Source: Flavobacterium selenitireducens
Lineage (GTDB): Bacteria > Bacteroidota > Bacteroidia > Flavobacteriales > Flavobacteriaceae
NCBI RefSeq assembly: GCF_014748335.1
Contig: NZ_JAAVIY010000009.1
Coordinates: forward strand, 62,001 to 126,000
Length of the DNA stretch: 64,000 bases
Reading direction: 5' to 3'
The notes below the pieces were generated by a model. The model was not told where the DNA came from and did no database searches. It was given only the letters and a program-made list of their open reading frames with translations. A program made the translations under genes and the position numbers. Of the stretch, positions 35,244-44,299 are shown one piece after another. Numbering within the stretch: position 1 is the stretch's first letter; the number at the start of each line of letters is the position of its first letter.

Positions 35244-37202
35244 TCAATTACCTCCCACGTATTGAACCGGCAACGTAATCACAACCTGTGTCCCGATTAC
35301 ATTCCCTGCGTCGTCGGCGCGTTCGGTTATATCCACGTTTGCCTTGCGCGAGGTCATCGCCTTTATCATTTCAAGGCGTTTCTTGGTAATGTCGAGCGCC
35401 ATTGATTTGTGTACCGATACCGATTGTTCTTTCATCTGCCGCGATTTGTCGATCCCGATGCCGTCGTCTGTAATCGTACAGACGAGATTGTCGCCCGAAA
35501 TCGCGAATTTCACGTCGATCCTGCCCTGCTCTTTCTTTGGCATCAACCCATGTATGATGGCGTTTTCTACAAAAGGTTGCAACAAAAGCGGCGGAATTGC
35601 CGTGTCGTCCTCGATATCAGGGCTTTTTTCTATGCCAAAGTCGAACACCTGGTTGAAGCGCAATTGTTCAAGCTCGAGGTAGTTTTGCAGGCTTTCGATC
35701 TCTTTGTCGATAGGGATCAGCGATTCTTTGGAATATTCGAGCGTCAACCGCATCAATTTCGAGAACTTGGACAAATACTTTATAGCCGAATCGGTCCCGT
35801 TCTGCACGATGAAGCTCGAAATCGATCCGAGGCAATTGAACACGAAATGAGGGTTCATCTGCAAGTGCAGCGCCTTCTGTTCGTATTCCGCCAATTCTTT
35901 TTGTAAAGTTAAGGTCTTCTTGAGCTGCAAGCGATTGTAGATCAGGAAAATTATCCCGAACAGCAACAGCGAGAACAACACGATGAAAAAGGTCTGCATC
36001 ACATGCCTTTTCGATTGTTCGCTGAACAACATCTCGCGTTTCTCCCGCTCTTTTTTCTGCAACGCCTCCCGTTTGTCGAACTCGAAATTCATTTCGGCCT
36101 GTACGCTTTTGCGGATATTTTCGTGCAGGTTCAAGCTGTCTTTGGCCTCACTGTATTTCTGGAAGTGCAGCAAAGCGAGATGCGGCTGGTCTTTTTTGAC
36201 GTAGATGTCGCTCAGCATTTTTTCAGCCTGGACGATGTGTTCCGGAATCCCGAGCTCTTTGCCCAGTGACAAGGAACGATTTGCATAATCAAGGGCGTCG
36301 TCAGGGCGGTTCACCGATAAAAAATAACGCGAAAGGTGCGCATACGTATCGGCCGTCCCGAATTTGTCGCCTATGCCGGAAAACGTCGCGACGGCACCAT
36401 CCCAACTCTGTTTCGCTTTGCCGAAATTGCCCGTCCTCATATAGTAAAACCCAAGGTTGTTCAACAATTCGCCCATTCCCCTAGGGTTCGGGAAACCGTT
36501 GAACATGCTTTTCGCTTTTTGGTAATATTCGAATGCTTTCGGATAATTTTTTTGGGCCAGGTAGATGTTGCCGATGTTGGTCACCGTGATCCCGATCGTA
36601 GGATCGGCTGATTTTTCCTGTATCTTTTGCGCCTTCACGAAATATTCGAGCGCCTTGAAATCGTTCTTCAGGGACTTGTAGACCACGCCGATGTTGTTGT
36701 AGACGCGCGCCAGTCGCAGTGGCTCGTCCAGCGTTTCATAAATTGGGACGGCTTTCAAATGGTATTGGAGTGCGCGGGCGTAATTGCTTTGTTCAGAAAA
36801 TACGATGCCGATGCTTCCGTAAGCCTTCGCCAAACCCGCCTTGATCTTTTCGTCTTTCGGGCTTGAGCCGTACTCGGATTCGAAAACACTTTGGGCCGCG
36901 GTAAAGTGCTGAAGTGCCGCAGCGTAATCGCCCGACAGTATCCCGGCATTGCCCAAATGCAGCAGCGCGTGACCCTCGGCAACACGATACTTGATTTTTC
37001 GCGACAGATCGAGCGCCTTTTCGGCATATTGTTCCATGCGCGAGGGATCAGACGACTTGTAACCGTCGGCGATTTCGTTGAGCAGATCGGTCTTTTCGAT
37101 GTCGTTTTTTGCCTGGGGCAATTGCGCGAGCAGGCTATCCGGCGTTTGGGCAGACGCGAGCAGGCAGCAAAACAGCAATACGACTAGTAGGTTTTGTTTC
37201 AT
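35244..37202 (-). CDS. TPR-containing sensor histidine kinase (LytS/YehU-like, His_kinase PF06580)
   Basis: A 652-residue sensor. Signal peptide to about residue 19; about seven tetratricopeptide repeats (residues 40-360; for example YNNIGVVYKSLKNDFKALEY and TNIGNIYLAQKNYPKAFEYY); a coiled coil at about 365-400; one membrane span at 402-422; the phosphoacceptor box HLQMNPHFVFN with His452; and an HATPase domain with N-box QPFVENAIIHG (542-552) and DDGIGID (579-585). A periplasmic TPR sensor linked to this kinase type is usual in Bacteroidota. It pairs with the LytTR regulator encoded next. The ligand is not known. A TACTTTTG promoter element is at 37222-37229. Confidence 0.92.
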   Translation of the reverse strand: MKQNLLVVLLFCCLLASAQTPDSLLAQLPQAKNDIEKTDLLNEIADGYKSSDPSRMEQYAEKALDLSRKIKYRVAEGHALLHLGNAGILSGDYAAALQHFTAAQSVFESEYGSSPKDEKIKAGLAKAYGSIGIVFSEQSNYARALQYHLKAVPIYETLDEPLRLARVYNNIGVVYKSLKNDFKALEYFVKAQKIQEKSADPTIGITVTNIGNIYLAQKNYPKAFEYYQKAKSMFNGFPNPRGMGELLNNLGFYYMRTGNFGKAKQSWDGAVATFSGIGDKFGTADTYAHLSRYFLSVNRPDDALDYANRSLSLGKELGIPEHIVQAEKMLSDIYVKKDQPHLALLHFQKYSEAKDSLNLHENIRKSVQAEMNFEFDKREALQKKEREKREMLFSEQSKRHVMQTFFIVLFSLLLFGIIFLIYNRLQLKKTLTLQKELAEYEQKALHLQMNPHFVFNCLGSISSFIVQNGTDSAIKYLSKFSKLMRLTLEYSKESLIPIDKEIESLQNYLELEQLRFNQVFDFGIEKSPDIEDDTAIPPLLLQPFVENAIIHGLMPKKEQGRIDVKFAISGDNLVCTITDDGIGIDKSRQMKEQSVSVHKSMALDITKKRLEMIKAMTSRKANVDITERADDAGNVIGTQVVITLPVQYVGGN

Positions 37203-37221
37203 TTATCCGATGATACTGAGG

Positions 37222-37229
37222 CAAAAGTA
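37222..37229 (-). promoter_or_regulatory. -7 element TACTTTTG of the histidine kinase gene
   Basis: TAnnTTTG match 19 bp before the kinase ATG on the minus strand. Confidence 0.55.
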
Positions 37230-37410
37230 AAACATCTGCAAAGCCAAACGCAAAGCGATTAGAATTTTTCGATTATGGCTTAGAATCTGAGCCTTATCGC
37301 GCGAGCGTCCCTAAAAAATCAGTATATTTAAGTAAACACGACCGCCTGTCCCATTCCGGCGTTCAGGTACGACACTTAAAATACAAATCGCAACAAAATA
37401 GCAAATTGAA

Positions 37411-38544
37411 ATGAAAAAGTACAAGATAGGCATTATCGGTTACGGAGGATTTGGCAAATTTTTACATCACTGGTGGTCAAAACTCGAAAACGTGGAAATC
37501 GTCGCGATTGCAGATCACGGCCATCACACCAAAGAATCGGCAGATTTCAAGGTTTACGACAATTGGAAAGACCTCATCGAAGATCCCGACGTCGACATCG
37601 TCAGCATCGTCACGCCGCCCGCCCTACACGCCGAAATGGCGATTGCCGCTATGAAAGCCGGCAAACATGTTTTGCTCGAAAAGCCTGTTGCCGTGACGGA
37701 GGCGACCGCGCGTCAAATACTGGAGGTGCAGCGCCAAACCGGTATGGTGATCACCGTCGACCACATGATACGGTACAATCCCATCATACAGCTTCTCAAA
37801 CAATTGGGGAAAGACGGCACGCTCGGGAAGCTCAGGCACGCGGTCGTCAACAATTATGCGCAGGACGCTTCCCTGCCAATCGATCATTGGTTTTGGGACG
37901 AAGCACTCGCAGGCGGGATTCTCGTCGAACACGGCGTGCATTTCTTCGACATCGTCAACGCGTTGAGCGGGCAATCGTTCACGGAAGTTTGCGGCCAATC
38001 GGATAGCCGGAATGACAAACAACGCGACCGCGTGGCCGCCATGGTAAAATATGACGACGGATTGATCGCCCATTACTACCACGCTTTTTCCGGCCCTGGC
38101 CTTTTCGAGCAAACCACGATCGCGCTGGCTTACGACCTCGCCAGGGTTGAAATCGAAGGCTGGATACCGCTAAAGGGAACCGTCAAGGCGTTGGTCAATG
38201 CGTCCGTCAAGGACCGGCTCAAACAACTTCCGGGTTGGAAAATCATTCGTTCCGAATCGCTCGCTTCCGCGGACGATGCCTCGAGACCAGAAGGTTGGGG
38301 CGGATCTGAAATTTCGGGCAAAGACGTTCGCTTCGGCGGCGTGGCGTATGATGTAGAGGAGATGATTTCGGCCACTTTCGAAATTCCGAAGACCAAAGGC
38401 GAAGTTTACGGACAGTGCGTCCAATCTATCATGTCGGACCTGATCCGAAAAATCGAAAACGACGATCACAAATTGGCCATTACCATCGAAGACGCGGTCG
38501 TCGCACTTCAAACCGCCCTGTTGGCGACCGGTGAATTCGACTAG
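37411..38544 (+). CDS. Gfo/Idh/MocA family NAD(P)-dependent oxidoreductase
   Basis: A 377-residue dehydrogenase. The N-terminal Rossmann fold begins KIGIIGYGGFGKFLHHWW (residues 5-22), the family EKP motif is at 90-92 (LLEKPVAVTE), and the C-terminal substrate domain includes HGVHFFDIVNALSGQ with the catalytic-region His/Asp. Members oxidise or reduce sugars, inositols or related polyols; the substrate cannot be read. The gene stands alone between divergent and convergent neighbours, and an intrinsic terminator follows. Confidence 0.9.
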   Translation: MKKYKIGIIGYGGFGKFLHHWWSKLENVEIVAIADHGHHTKESADFKVYDNWKDLIEDPDVDIVSIVTPPALHAEMAIAAMKAGKHVLLEKPVAVTEATARQILEVQRQTGMVITVDHMIRYNPIIQLLKQLGKDGTLGKLRHAVVNNYAQDASLPIDHWFWDEALAGGILVEHGVHFFDIVNALSGQSFTEVCGQSDSRNDKQRDRVAAMVKYDDGLIAHYYHAFSGPGLFEQTTIALAYDLARVEIEGWIPLKGTVKALVNASVKDRLKQLPGWKIIRSESLASADDASRPEGWGGSEISGKDVRFGGVAYDVEEMISATFEIPKTKGEVYGQCVQSIMSDLIRKIENDDHKLAITIEDAVVALQTALLATGEFD

Positions 38545-38569
38545 CGGTTTCAATCATATGTATAACAAC

Positions 38570-38598
38570 AAACCCGACTTGGAAGCCGGGTTTGGTGT
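38570..38598 (+). terminator. Intrinsic terminator after the oxidoreductase gene
   Basis: Stem AAACCCG/CGGGTTT extended by CTT/AAG after a one-base mismatch, then GGTGTTTTT on the plus strand. Confidence 0.8.
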
Positions 38599-38722
38599 TT
38601 TTAAACAAAAGGAATTGACGGTTTTACGCGATCTTATTTCTTGAACCACAGAATAGCTAAGGATTTAAGCTGTGTGCCCGGCTTAAGGAAACACCTTAAA
38701 ATGGCAGGATCGCATCCGGAAA

Positions 38723-40036
<1,314 letters not shown>

Positions 40037-40127
40037 TTAGCTTCGCTCCGTTAGGCTGCGCCCCGGTGTTCAATCTTTGGTTTGGATTTCGAATTTCGGA
40101 ATTTCAAATTTCGGCGTTCGATTTATG

Positions 40128-40135
40128 CAAATATA
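40128..40135 (-). promoter_or_regulatory. -7 element TATATTTG of eno
   Basis: TAnnTTTG match on the minus strand about 110 bp before the enolase ATG, giving a leader of about 105 bases. Confidence 0.5.
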
Positions 40136-40296
40136 TTAGAACTACGCTAAAAAAGCCAGTAGAATTGAGTATGTTATCAACGCAAACGTTGTAATTCCGT
40201 AAAAGCGAAGACGTTCGAAAAGCAGGGAGCGCGCATTGCCCCATCCGGATGCCGTTTGACATAAAATTCTGTATTTGCCTCCTCAACCTTACCTTC

Positions 40297-40407
40297 ATGC
40301 TTTTCAACTCCTGGCAGTACGCGCTATTTCTGCCTATAGTTTTCACGCTCTATTGTGAGCGCAAGTTTACGCAACAGTTCATCGCGAATGAGCTCAAAAA
40401 ACGGTAG
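40297..40407 (+). pseudogene. Relic of a second MBOAT acyltransferase gene (5' end only)
   Basis: An ATG at 40297 opens a 36-codon frame beginning MLFNSWQYALFLPIVFTLY, nearly identical to the first 19 residues of the intact MBOAT protein at 40538 (MLFNSWEFALFLPIVFALY), after which similarity stops and the frame ends at a TAG. The DNA similarity starts about 35 bp before the ATG: AAAATTCTGTATTTGCC here against AAAATCCTATATTTGGG at the intact gene, so the promoter was duplicated too and its -7 element is damaged (TGTATTTG). This is the stump of a tandem paralogue or of a partial duplication. The rest of 40016-40537 holds the enolase promoter and no other gene. Confidence 0.8.
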
Positions 40408-40509
40408 ATCGCGTAGCCAAATCCGTTAAAAAAATCGCGGGTGCCCATTAAATAAATGTTGTTTGTGGCGCCAACCGCCCAAGCTGCCCATTTTGTTCTG
40501 TTAAAATCC

Positions 40510-40517
40510 TATATTTG
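40510..40517 (+). promoter_or_regulatory. -7 element TATATTTG of the MBOAT gene
   Basis: Perfect TAnnTTTG, 20 bp before the MBOAT ATG. Confidence 0.6.
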
Positions 40518-40537
40518 GGCTCTCAAAACAAACTGAC

Positions 40538-41971
40538 ATGCTTTTCAACTCCTGGGAGTTCGCGTTATTTCTACCTATTGTCTTCGCTCTTTATTGGTTG
40601 ATTTCCGGAAAACGGCTGCAAGTACAGAATATCTTGCTGCTCGCGGCAAGCTATTTCTTCTATTCGTGTTGGGACTGGCGGTTCTTGTTCCTGTTGATCT
40701 TTTCTACCGGGCTCGACTATTTTACAGGATTGATGGTCACGGGATCGGACGGATTCAAAAAGAAGTTCTGGTTCTGGCTCAGTATCATCGTCAACCTCGG
40801 GTTGCTTGGCGTTTTCAAATACTATAATTTCTTTGCGGAATCGTTCGCAGACATGCTCGGGGCCGTCGGCTTCAAGGCGAGTTTCGCCACGCTGAACGTC
40901 ATACTTCCCGTGGGAATTTCGTTTTATACGTTTCACGGCGTTTCCTATGTGATCGATATTTATAAAGGACGTATCGAGCCCGAGCGCAATTTTGTGACCT
41001 ACTCGCTTTTCGTAAGTTACTTCCCGCTGCTTGTGGCCGGTCCTATCGAACGGGCGACGCATTTGCTTCCGCAGATAAAACGAGAGCGCAAGTTCGATTA
41101 CGCCAAAGCGATGGACGGATTTTACCAGATCCTGTGGGGCTTGTTCAAGAAAGTCGTGGTCGCCGACAGCTGCGCCCAATATGTCAATTTTATTTTCGAC
41201 AATCCGGGCGAAATGAATTCGGTGACGCTTGCATTGGGTGGCGTTTTCTTCGCATTCCAGGTCTACGGGGATTTTTCGGGATATTCCGATATCGCATTGG
41301 GAACGTCCAAATTGTTCGGGATCGATTTGTTGCGCAATTTCAACTATCCGTATTTCTCGCGTGACATAGCGGAATTCTGGAGAAGGTGGCACATTTCGCT
41401 TTCGAGCTGGTTCCGCGATTACCTCTACATCCCGCTCGGCGGAAGCAAAGGCGGTATGTGGATGAAGATCCGGAACACGTTCATTATTTTCCTCGTAAGC
41501 GGATTTTGGCATGGGGCCGACTGGACATTCGTGATCTGGGGCGGACTCCACGCCGTTTACATGCTTCCGCTGCTGATCAGGAAATCGAACCGCACCGACC
41601 TCAATATCGTCGCCGAGGGCAAACTGTTCCCGTCGTTGCGCGATTTTCTCGGAATTTGCTTTACGTTCGGGATCCACTCGTTTGCGTTGATCATCTTCCG
41701 TTCGGAATCGATTGGGGCGGCTTTTGACTATATCGCGCGCATGTTCACCTTTACGCTCGAAGGCAGCTGGCAACACAAGGAATTGGGTCGCTATATCCCG
41801 GAACTGTTGCCGCTCATCGGCTTGTTCGTCGTCGTGGAATGGCTTTCGCGCTCGCACGAACACCCGGTCTTCGGCAAATTCAAATGGGTAAAGGCCATGG
41901 CCATCATAGGCGGCATCCTGGTCCTTGGTGCCTTTTCCAATCCTGAGAGTTTCATTTATTTCCAATTCTGA
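40538..41971 (+). CDS. MBOAT family O-acyltransferase (AlgI-like)
   Basis: A 477-residue polytopic membrane O-acyltransferase, related to AlgI and DltB, which moves acyl (usually acetyl) groups across the membrane to a surface glycan. It has about ten hydrophobic spans. Motifs: VGISFYTFHGVSYVIDIYKG (about 125-144), FFAFQVYGDFSGYSDIALG, FWRRWHISLSSWFRDYLYIP (280-299), and SGFWHGADWTFVIWGGLHA with the conserved His325 and His338. Length is as for AlgI. It overlaps the next gene as TGATG, so the two form an acyltransferase pair. Confidence 0.92.
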   Translation: MLFNSWEFALFLPIVFALYWLISGKRLQVQNILLLAASYFFYSCWDWRFLFLLIFSTGLDYFTGLMVTGSDGFKKKFWFWLSIIVNLGLLGVFKYYNFFAESFADMLGAVGFKASFATLNVILPVGISFYTFHGVSYVIDIYKGRIEPERNFVTYSLFVSYFPLLVAGPIERATHLLPQIKRERKFDYAKAMDGFYQILWGLFKKVVVADSCAQYVNFIFDNPGEMNSVTLALGGVFFAFQVYGDFSGYSDIALGTSKLFGIDLLRNFNYPYFSRDIAEFWRRWHISLSSWFRDYLYIPLGGSKGGMWMKIRNTFIIFLVSGFWHGADWTFVIWGGLHAVYMLPLLIRKSNRTDLNIVAEGKLFPSLRDFLGICFTFGIHSFALIIFRSESIGAAFDYIARMFTFTLEGSWQHKELGRYIPELLPLIGLFVVVEWLSRSHEHPVFGKFKWVKAMAIIGGILVLGAFSNPESFIYFQF

Positions 41972-42858
41972 TGAAAAGATTCCTACTCAACATATTCGGT
42001 TTTATCGCCGGCACGATCGTGCTCATGGCGGTTTTGGATACTGTCTACACCAGTATTTACGCAAATGCGACGCCTCGCACGAAATTCCAGTATTTCAGGA
42101 GCATGGCCAACCAGAATATCGACTACGCCTTCATCGGGTCGTCTCGCGTGGACAACCATATCATACCCGAACTGATCAAAAAGGAAACGGGAAAATCGTC
42201 GATCAACCTGGGTTTCCAGGCCGCGAAACTGTCGGACATGTATACGATCCTGAAGCTTATCGAGAGCTACAACATAAAAACCCAGGGCGTTTTCATACAG
42301 ATGGATTACTGTTACGACCTCGACGGGCATTCCAACGTCATGGAACACGAACTGTTGCCGTTCATACACGACAACGAGGTGATATCGGATAATTTCAAAT
42401 ACAAATCCGACCATTGGGCCCTGACGCACGTCCCGTTTTACCGATACGCCGCTTACGACCACATGATCGGCTTCCGCGAACTGACGATGAACGCGTTGCG
42501 CATGAGGACGTCGATCGCCAAAAACGCCGGTTATCACGCCCTTATCGGAAAGGCGGCCAACCCGCTTGACCATCTTCCGACGAAAATCCGGGATCACAAC
42601 CCGCTTGTGGACAGCCTCGACATCTTTGCCCGCAAACACAACATGGAATTGGGTTATTTCATCTCGCCTTACGACCCACGCACGAAAAACCTGGGTTATG
42701 TACAGATGCTCAAGTCAAAAGTACCATCGCTCGTAGATTATTCGAAGACGATACCGGACACGAACAAATTCAACAATTACCTTCACCTCAACGATATCGG
42801 TGCACGCGACTTCACAAAGCAGTTCATCGAAAGGGAACTAAAAAAGAAAGCGCCTTAA
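41971..42858 (+). CDS. Membrane-anchored SGNH-like partner of the MBOAT acyltransferase
   Basis: A 295-residue protein with one N-terminal membrane anchor (residues about 5-24) and a periplasmic domain. IGSSRVDNHII (about 55-65) resembles the GDS-type block of SGNH hydrolase-like proteins, and YLHLNDIGARDF near the C-terminus resembles their D-x-x-H block. DltD and AlgJ/AlgX-type partners of MBOAT proteins have this layout, so it probably transfers the acyl group to the glycan in the periplasm. No named family is recognised with certainty. Its stop codon lies in the loop of the terminator shared with carA. Confidence 0.7.
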   Translation: MKRFLLNIFGFIAGTIVLMAVLDTVYTSIYANATPRTKFQYFRSMANQNIDYAFIGSSRVDNHIIPELIKKETGKSSINLGFQAAKLSDMYTILKLIESYNIKTQGVFIQMDYCYDLDGHSNVMEHELLPFIHDNEVISDNFKYKSDHWALTHVPFYRYAAYDHMIGFRELTMNALRMRTSIAKNAGYHALIGKAANPLDHLPTKIRDHNPLVDSLDIFARKHNMELGYFISPYDPRTKNLGYVQMLKSKVPSLVDYSKTIPDTNKFNNYLHLNDIGARDFTKQFIERELKKKAP

Positions 42859-42867
42859 TTGGCGCTT
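42848..42867. terminator. Bidirectional terminator shared by two convergent genes
   Basis: Stem AAGCGCC/GGCGCTT with loop TTAATT and T runs on both sides. The loop holds both stop codons: TAA of the SGNH-like gene (42856-42858) and TAA of carA on the other strand (42857-42855). Confidence 0.85.
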
Positions 42868-43961
42868 TTTATATTTTCGATAAACTGGTCGAACAGATAG
42901 GTCGAATCGTGTGGCCCCGGACTCGCCTCGGGATGGTATTGGACCGAAAACGCGTTTTTGTTCTTCATGCGCATTCCGGCTACGGTTCCGTCGTTGATGT
43001 GTAAATGCGTGATCTCAAAATTTGGGTTCTTGAGCAATTCTTCCTTGTTTACCGCAAATCCGTGGTTTTGTGACGTGATTTCCCCGCTTCCGGACAATTC
43101 GTTCATCACCGGATGGTTGATGCCGCGGTGGCCGTTGAACATTTTGTAGGTCGGGATGCCGTTGGCAAGACCCAGGATCTGGTGGCCGAGGCAAATCCCG
43201 AATACCGGATCATTCGCCTTTAGGATTTCCTTTGCCGTTTCCTGTGCGACCAAAAGCGGTTCCGGATCGCCCGGCCCGTTCGAAAGGAAAAACCCGTGAG
43301 GGTTCCACGCTTTCATTTCTTCGTAAGACGTGTCGTAAGGGAACACCTTGATATAGCAGTCGCGTTTGGCGAGGTTGCGCAAAATGTTCTTCTTGATGCC
43401 GAGGTCAAGCGCGGCGATTTTGTACGTAGCATTTTCTTCCCCTACAAAATAGGGCTCTTTCGTAGATACGACAGAAGCGAGCTCGAGACCTTCCATTGGC
43501 GGGATTTCGGCAAGCAGCGCCTTGAGTTCTTCAATCGATTTGCCGTCTGTGGAAATCGCGGCGTTCATCGCACCATTGTCGCGTATGTAACTTACGAGCG
43601 CTCTCGTGTCGACGTCAGAAATGCAAACCAGGTTGTGTTTTTGGAAATATTCCTCAAGACTTGAAGTCGAGTTCGCGCGTGAATGGTTGAAGCTGAAATT
43701 CTTGACCACCAATCCGGAAATCATGATCTTGTCGGCTTCGATGTCTTCGTCGTTGACGCCATAATTGCCGATATGGGCGTTGGCGGCGACCATGATCTGC
43801 CCGTAATACGACGGATCGGTAAAGATTTCCTGATAACCCGTCATTCCTGTGTTGAAGCATACTTCCCCGAAAGTCGTGCCTTCGATACCGATCGATTTAC
43901 CGTGAAAAACGGTGCCGTCGGCGAGCAGCAAAATCGCTTTTTGTCGTGTGTTGTATTTCAT
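42855..43961 (-). CDS. carA: Carbamoyl-phosphate synthase small (glutaminase) subunit
   Basis: A 368-residue class I glutamine amidotransferase subunit that supplies ammonia to CarB for carbamoyl phosphate, used in arginine and pyrimidine synthesis. N-terminal CPSase domain: ADGTVFHGKSIG and FNTGMTGYQEIFTDPSYYGQ. The glutaminase domain has SNGPGDPEP, the nucleophile Cys257 in GICLGHQ, GHRGINHPV, and the His/Glu of VQYHPEASPGPHD. Length is normal. carB is not in the window. A TAAATTTG promoter element is at 44023-44030. Confidence 0.97.
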   Translation of the reverse strand: MKYNTRQKAILLLADGTVFHGKSIGIEGTTFGEVCFNTGMTGYQEIFTDPSYYGQIMVAANAHIGNYGVNDEDIEADKIMISGLVVKNFSFNHSRANSTSSLEEYFQKHNLVCISDVDTRALVSYIRDNGAMNAAISTDGKSIEELKALLAEIPPMEGLELASVVSTKEPYFVGEENATYKIAALDLGIKKNILRNLAKRDCYIKVFPYDTSYEEMKAWNPHGFFLSNGPGDPEPLLVAQETAKEILKANDPVFGICLGHQILGLANGIPTYKMFNGHRGINHPVMNELSGSGEITSQNHGFAVNKEELLKNPNFEITHLHINDGTVAGMRMKNKNAFSVQYHPEASPGPHDSTYLFDQFIENIKSAN

Positions 43962-44022
43962 TTTGTAGTTAAGTGGTTTAAAGTTTAAGGCTTAAAGTTG
44001 TGTTTCCTCGAACTTTGCGGTG

Positions 44023-44030
44023 CAAATTTA
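44023..44030 (-). promoter_or_regulatory. -7 element TAAATTTG of carA
   Basis: TAnnTTTG match on the minus strand about 60 bp before the carA ATG. The leader between contains a short TTTAAAC-type heptamer tract at about 43976-43997. Confidence 0.55.
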
Positions 44031-44246
44031 GGTTTTTTTCGCGAGGGCGCAAGAGTTCAGGATGATAGATTATCATTCGCCAAGAAGATATTCCGTATGT
44101 GCGGAACCTTCAAAAGACAGGGAACCAGAGACACGCCGGTTCGTGCATGGCCATCACTTTCCAGGTTCCATTAGCATCGTCGTGCTGTACAAAGTCACCG
44201 TCGCCAGAATATGTTGATGCCTAACTGATTAATAGGATAATTTCAA

Positions 44247-44254
44247 TACTTTTG
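44247..44254 (+). promoter_or_regulatory. -7 element TACTTTTG of the FG-GAP protein gene
   Basis: TAnnTTTG match 45 bp before the ATG at 44300. The rest of the carA-to-44300 gap (338 bp in total) shows no gene. Confidence 0.5.
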
Positions 44255-44299
44255 GGGACACATCAAAAAAAAAATATCGATCACCAAACACCTTAACCT

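Noticed and set aside
40571..41965. 464-codon minus-strand frame opposite the MBOAT gene
   Set aside because: Very charged, motif-free product complementary to a clear MBOAT gene; a consequence of codon bias on the other strand.
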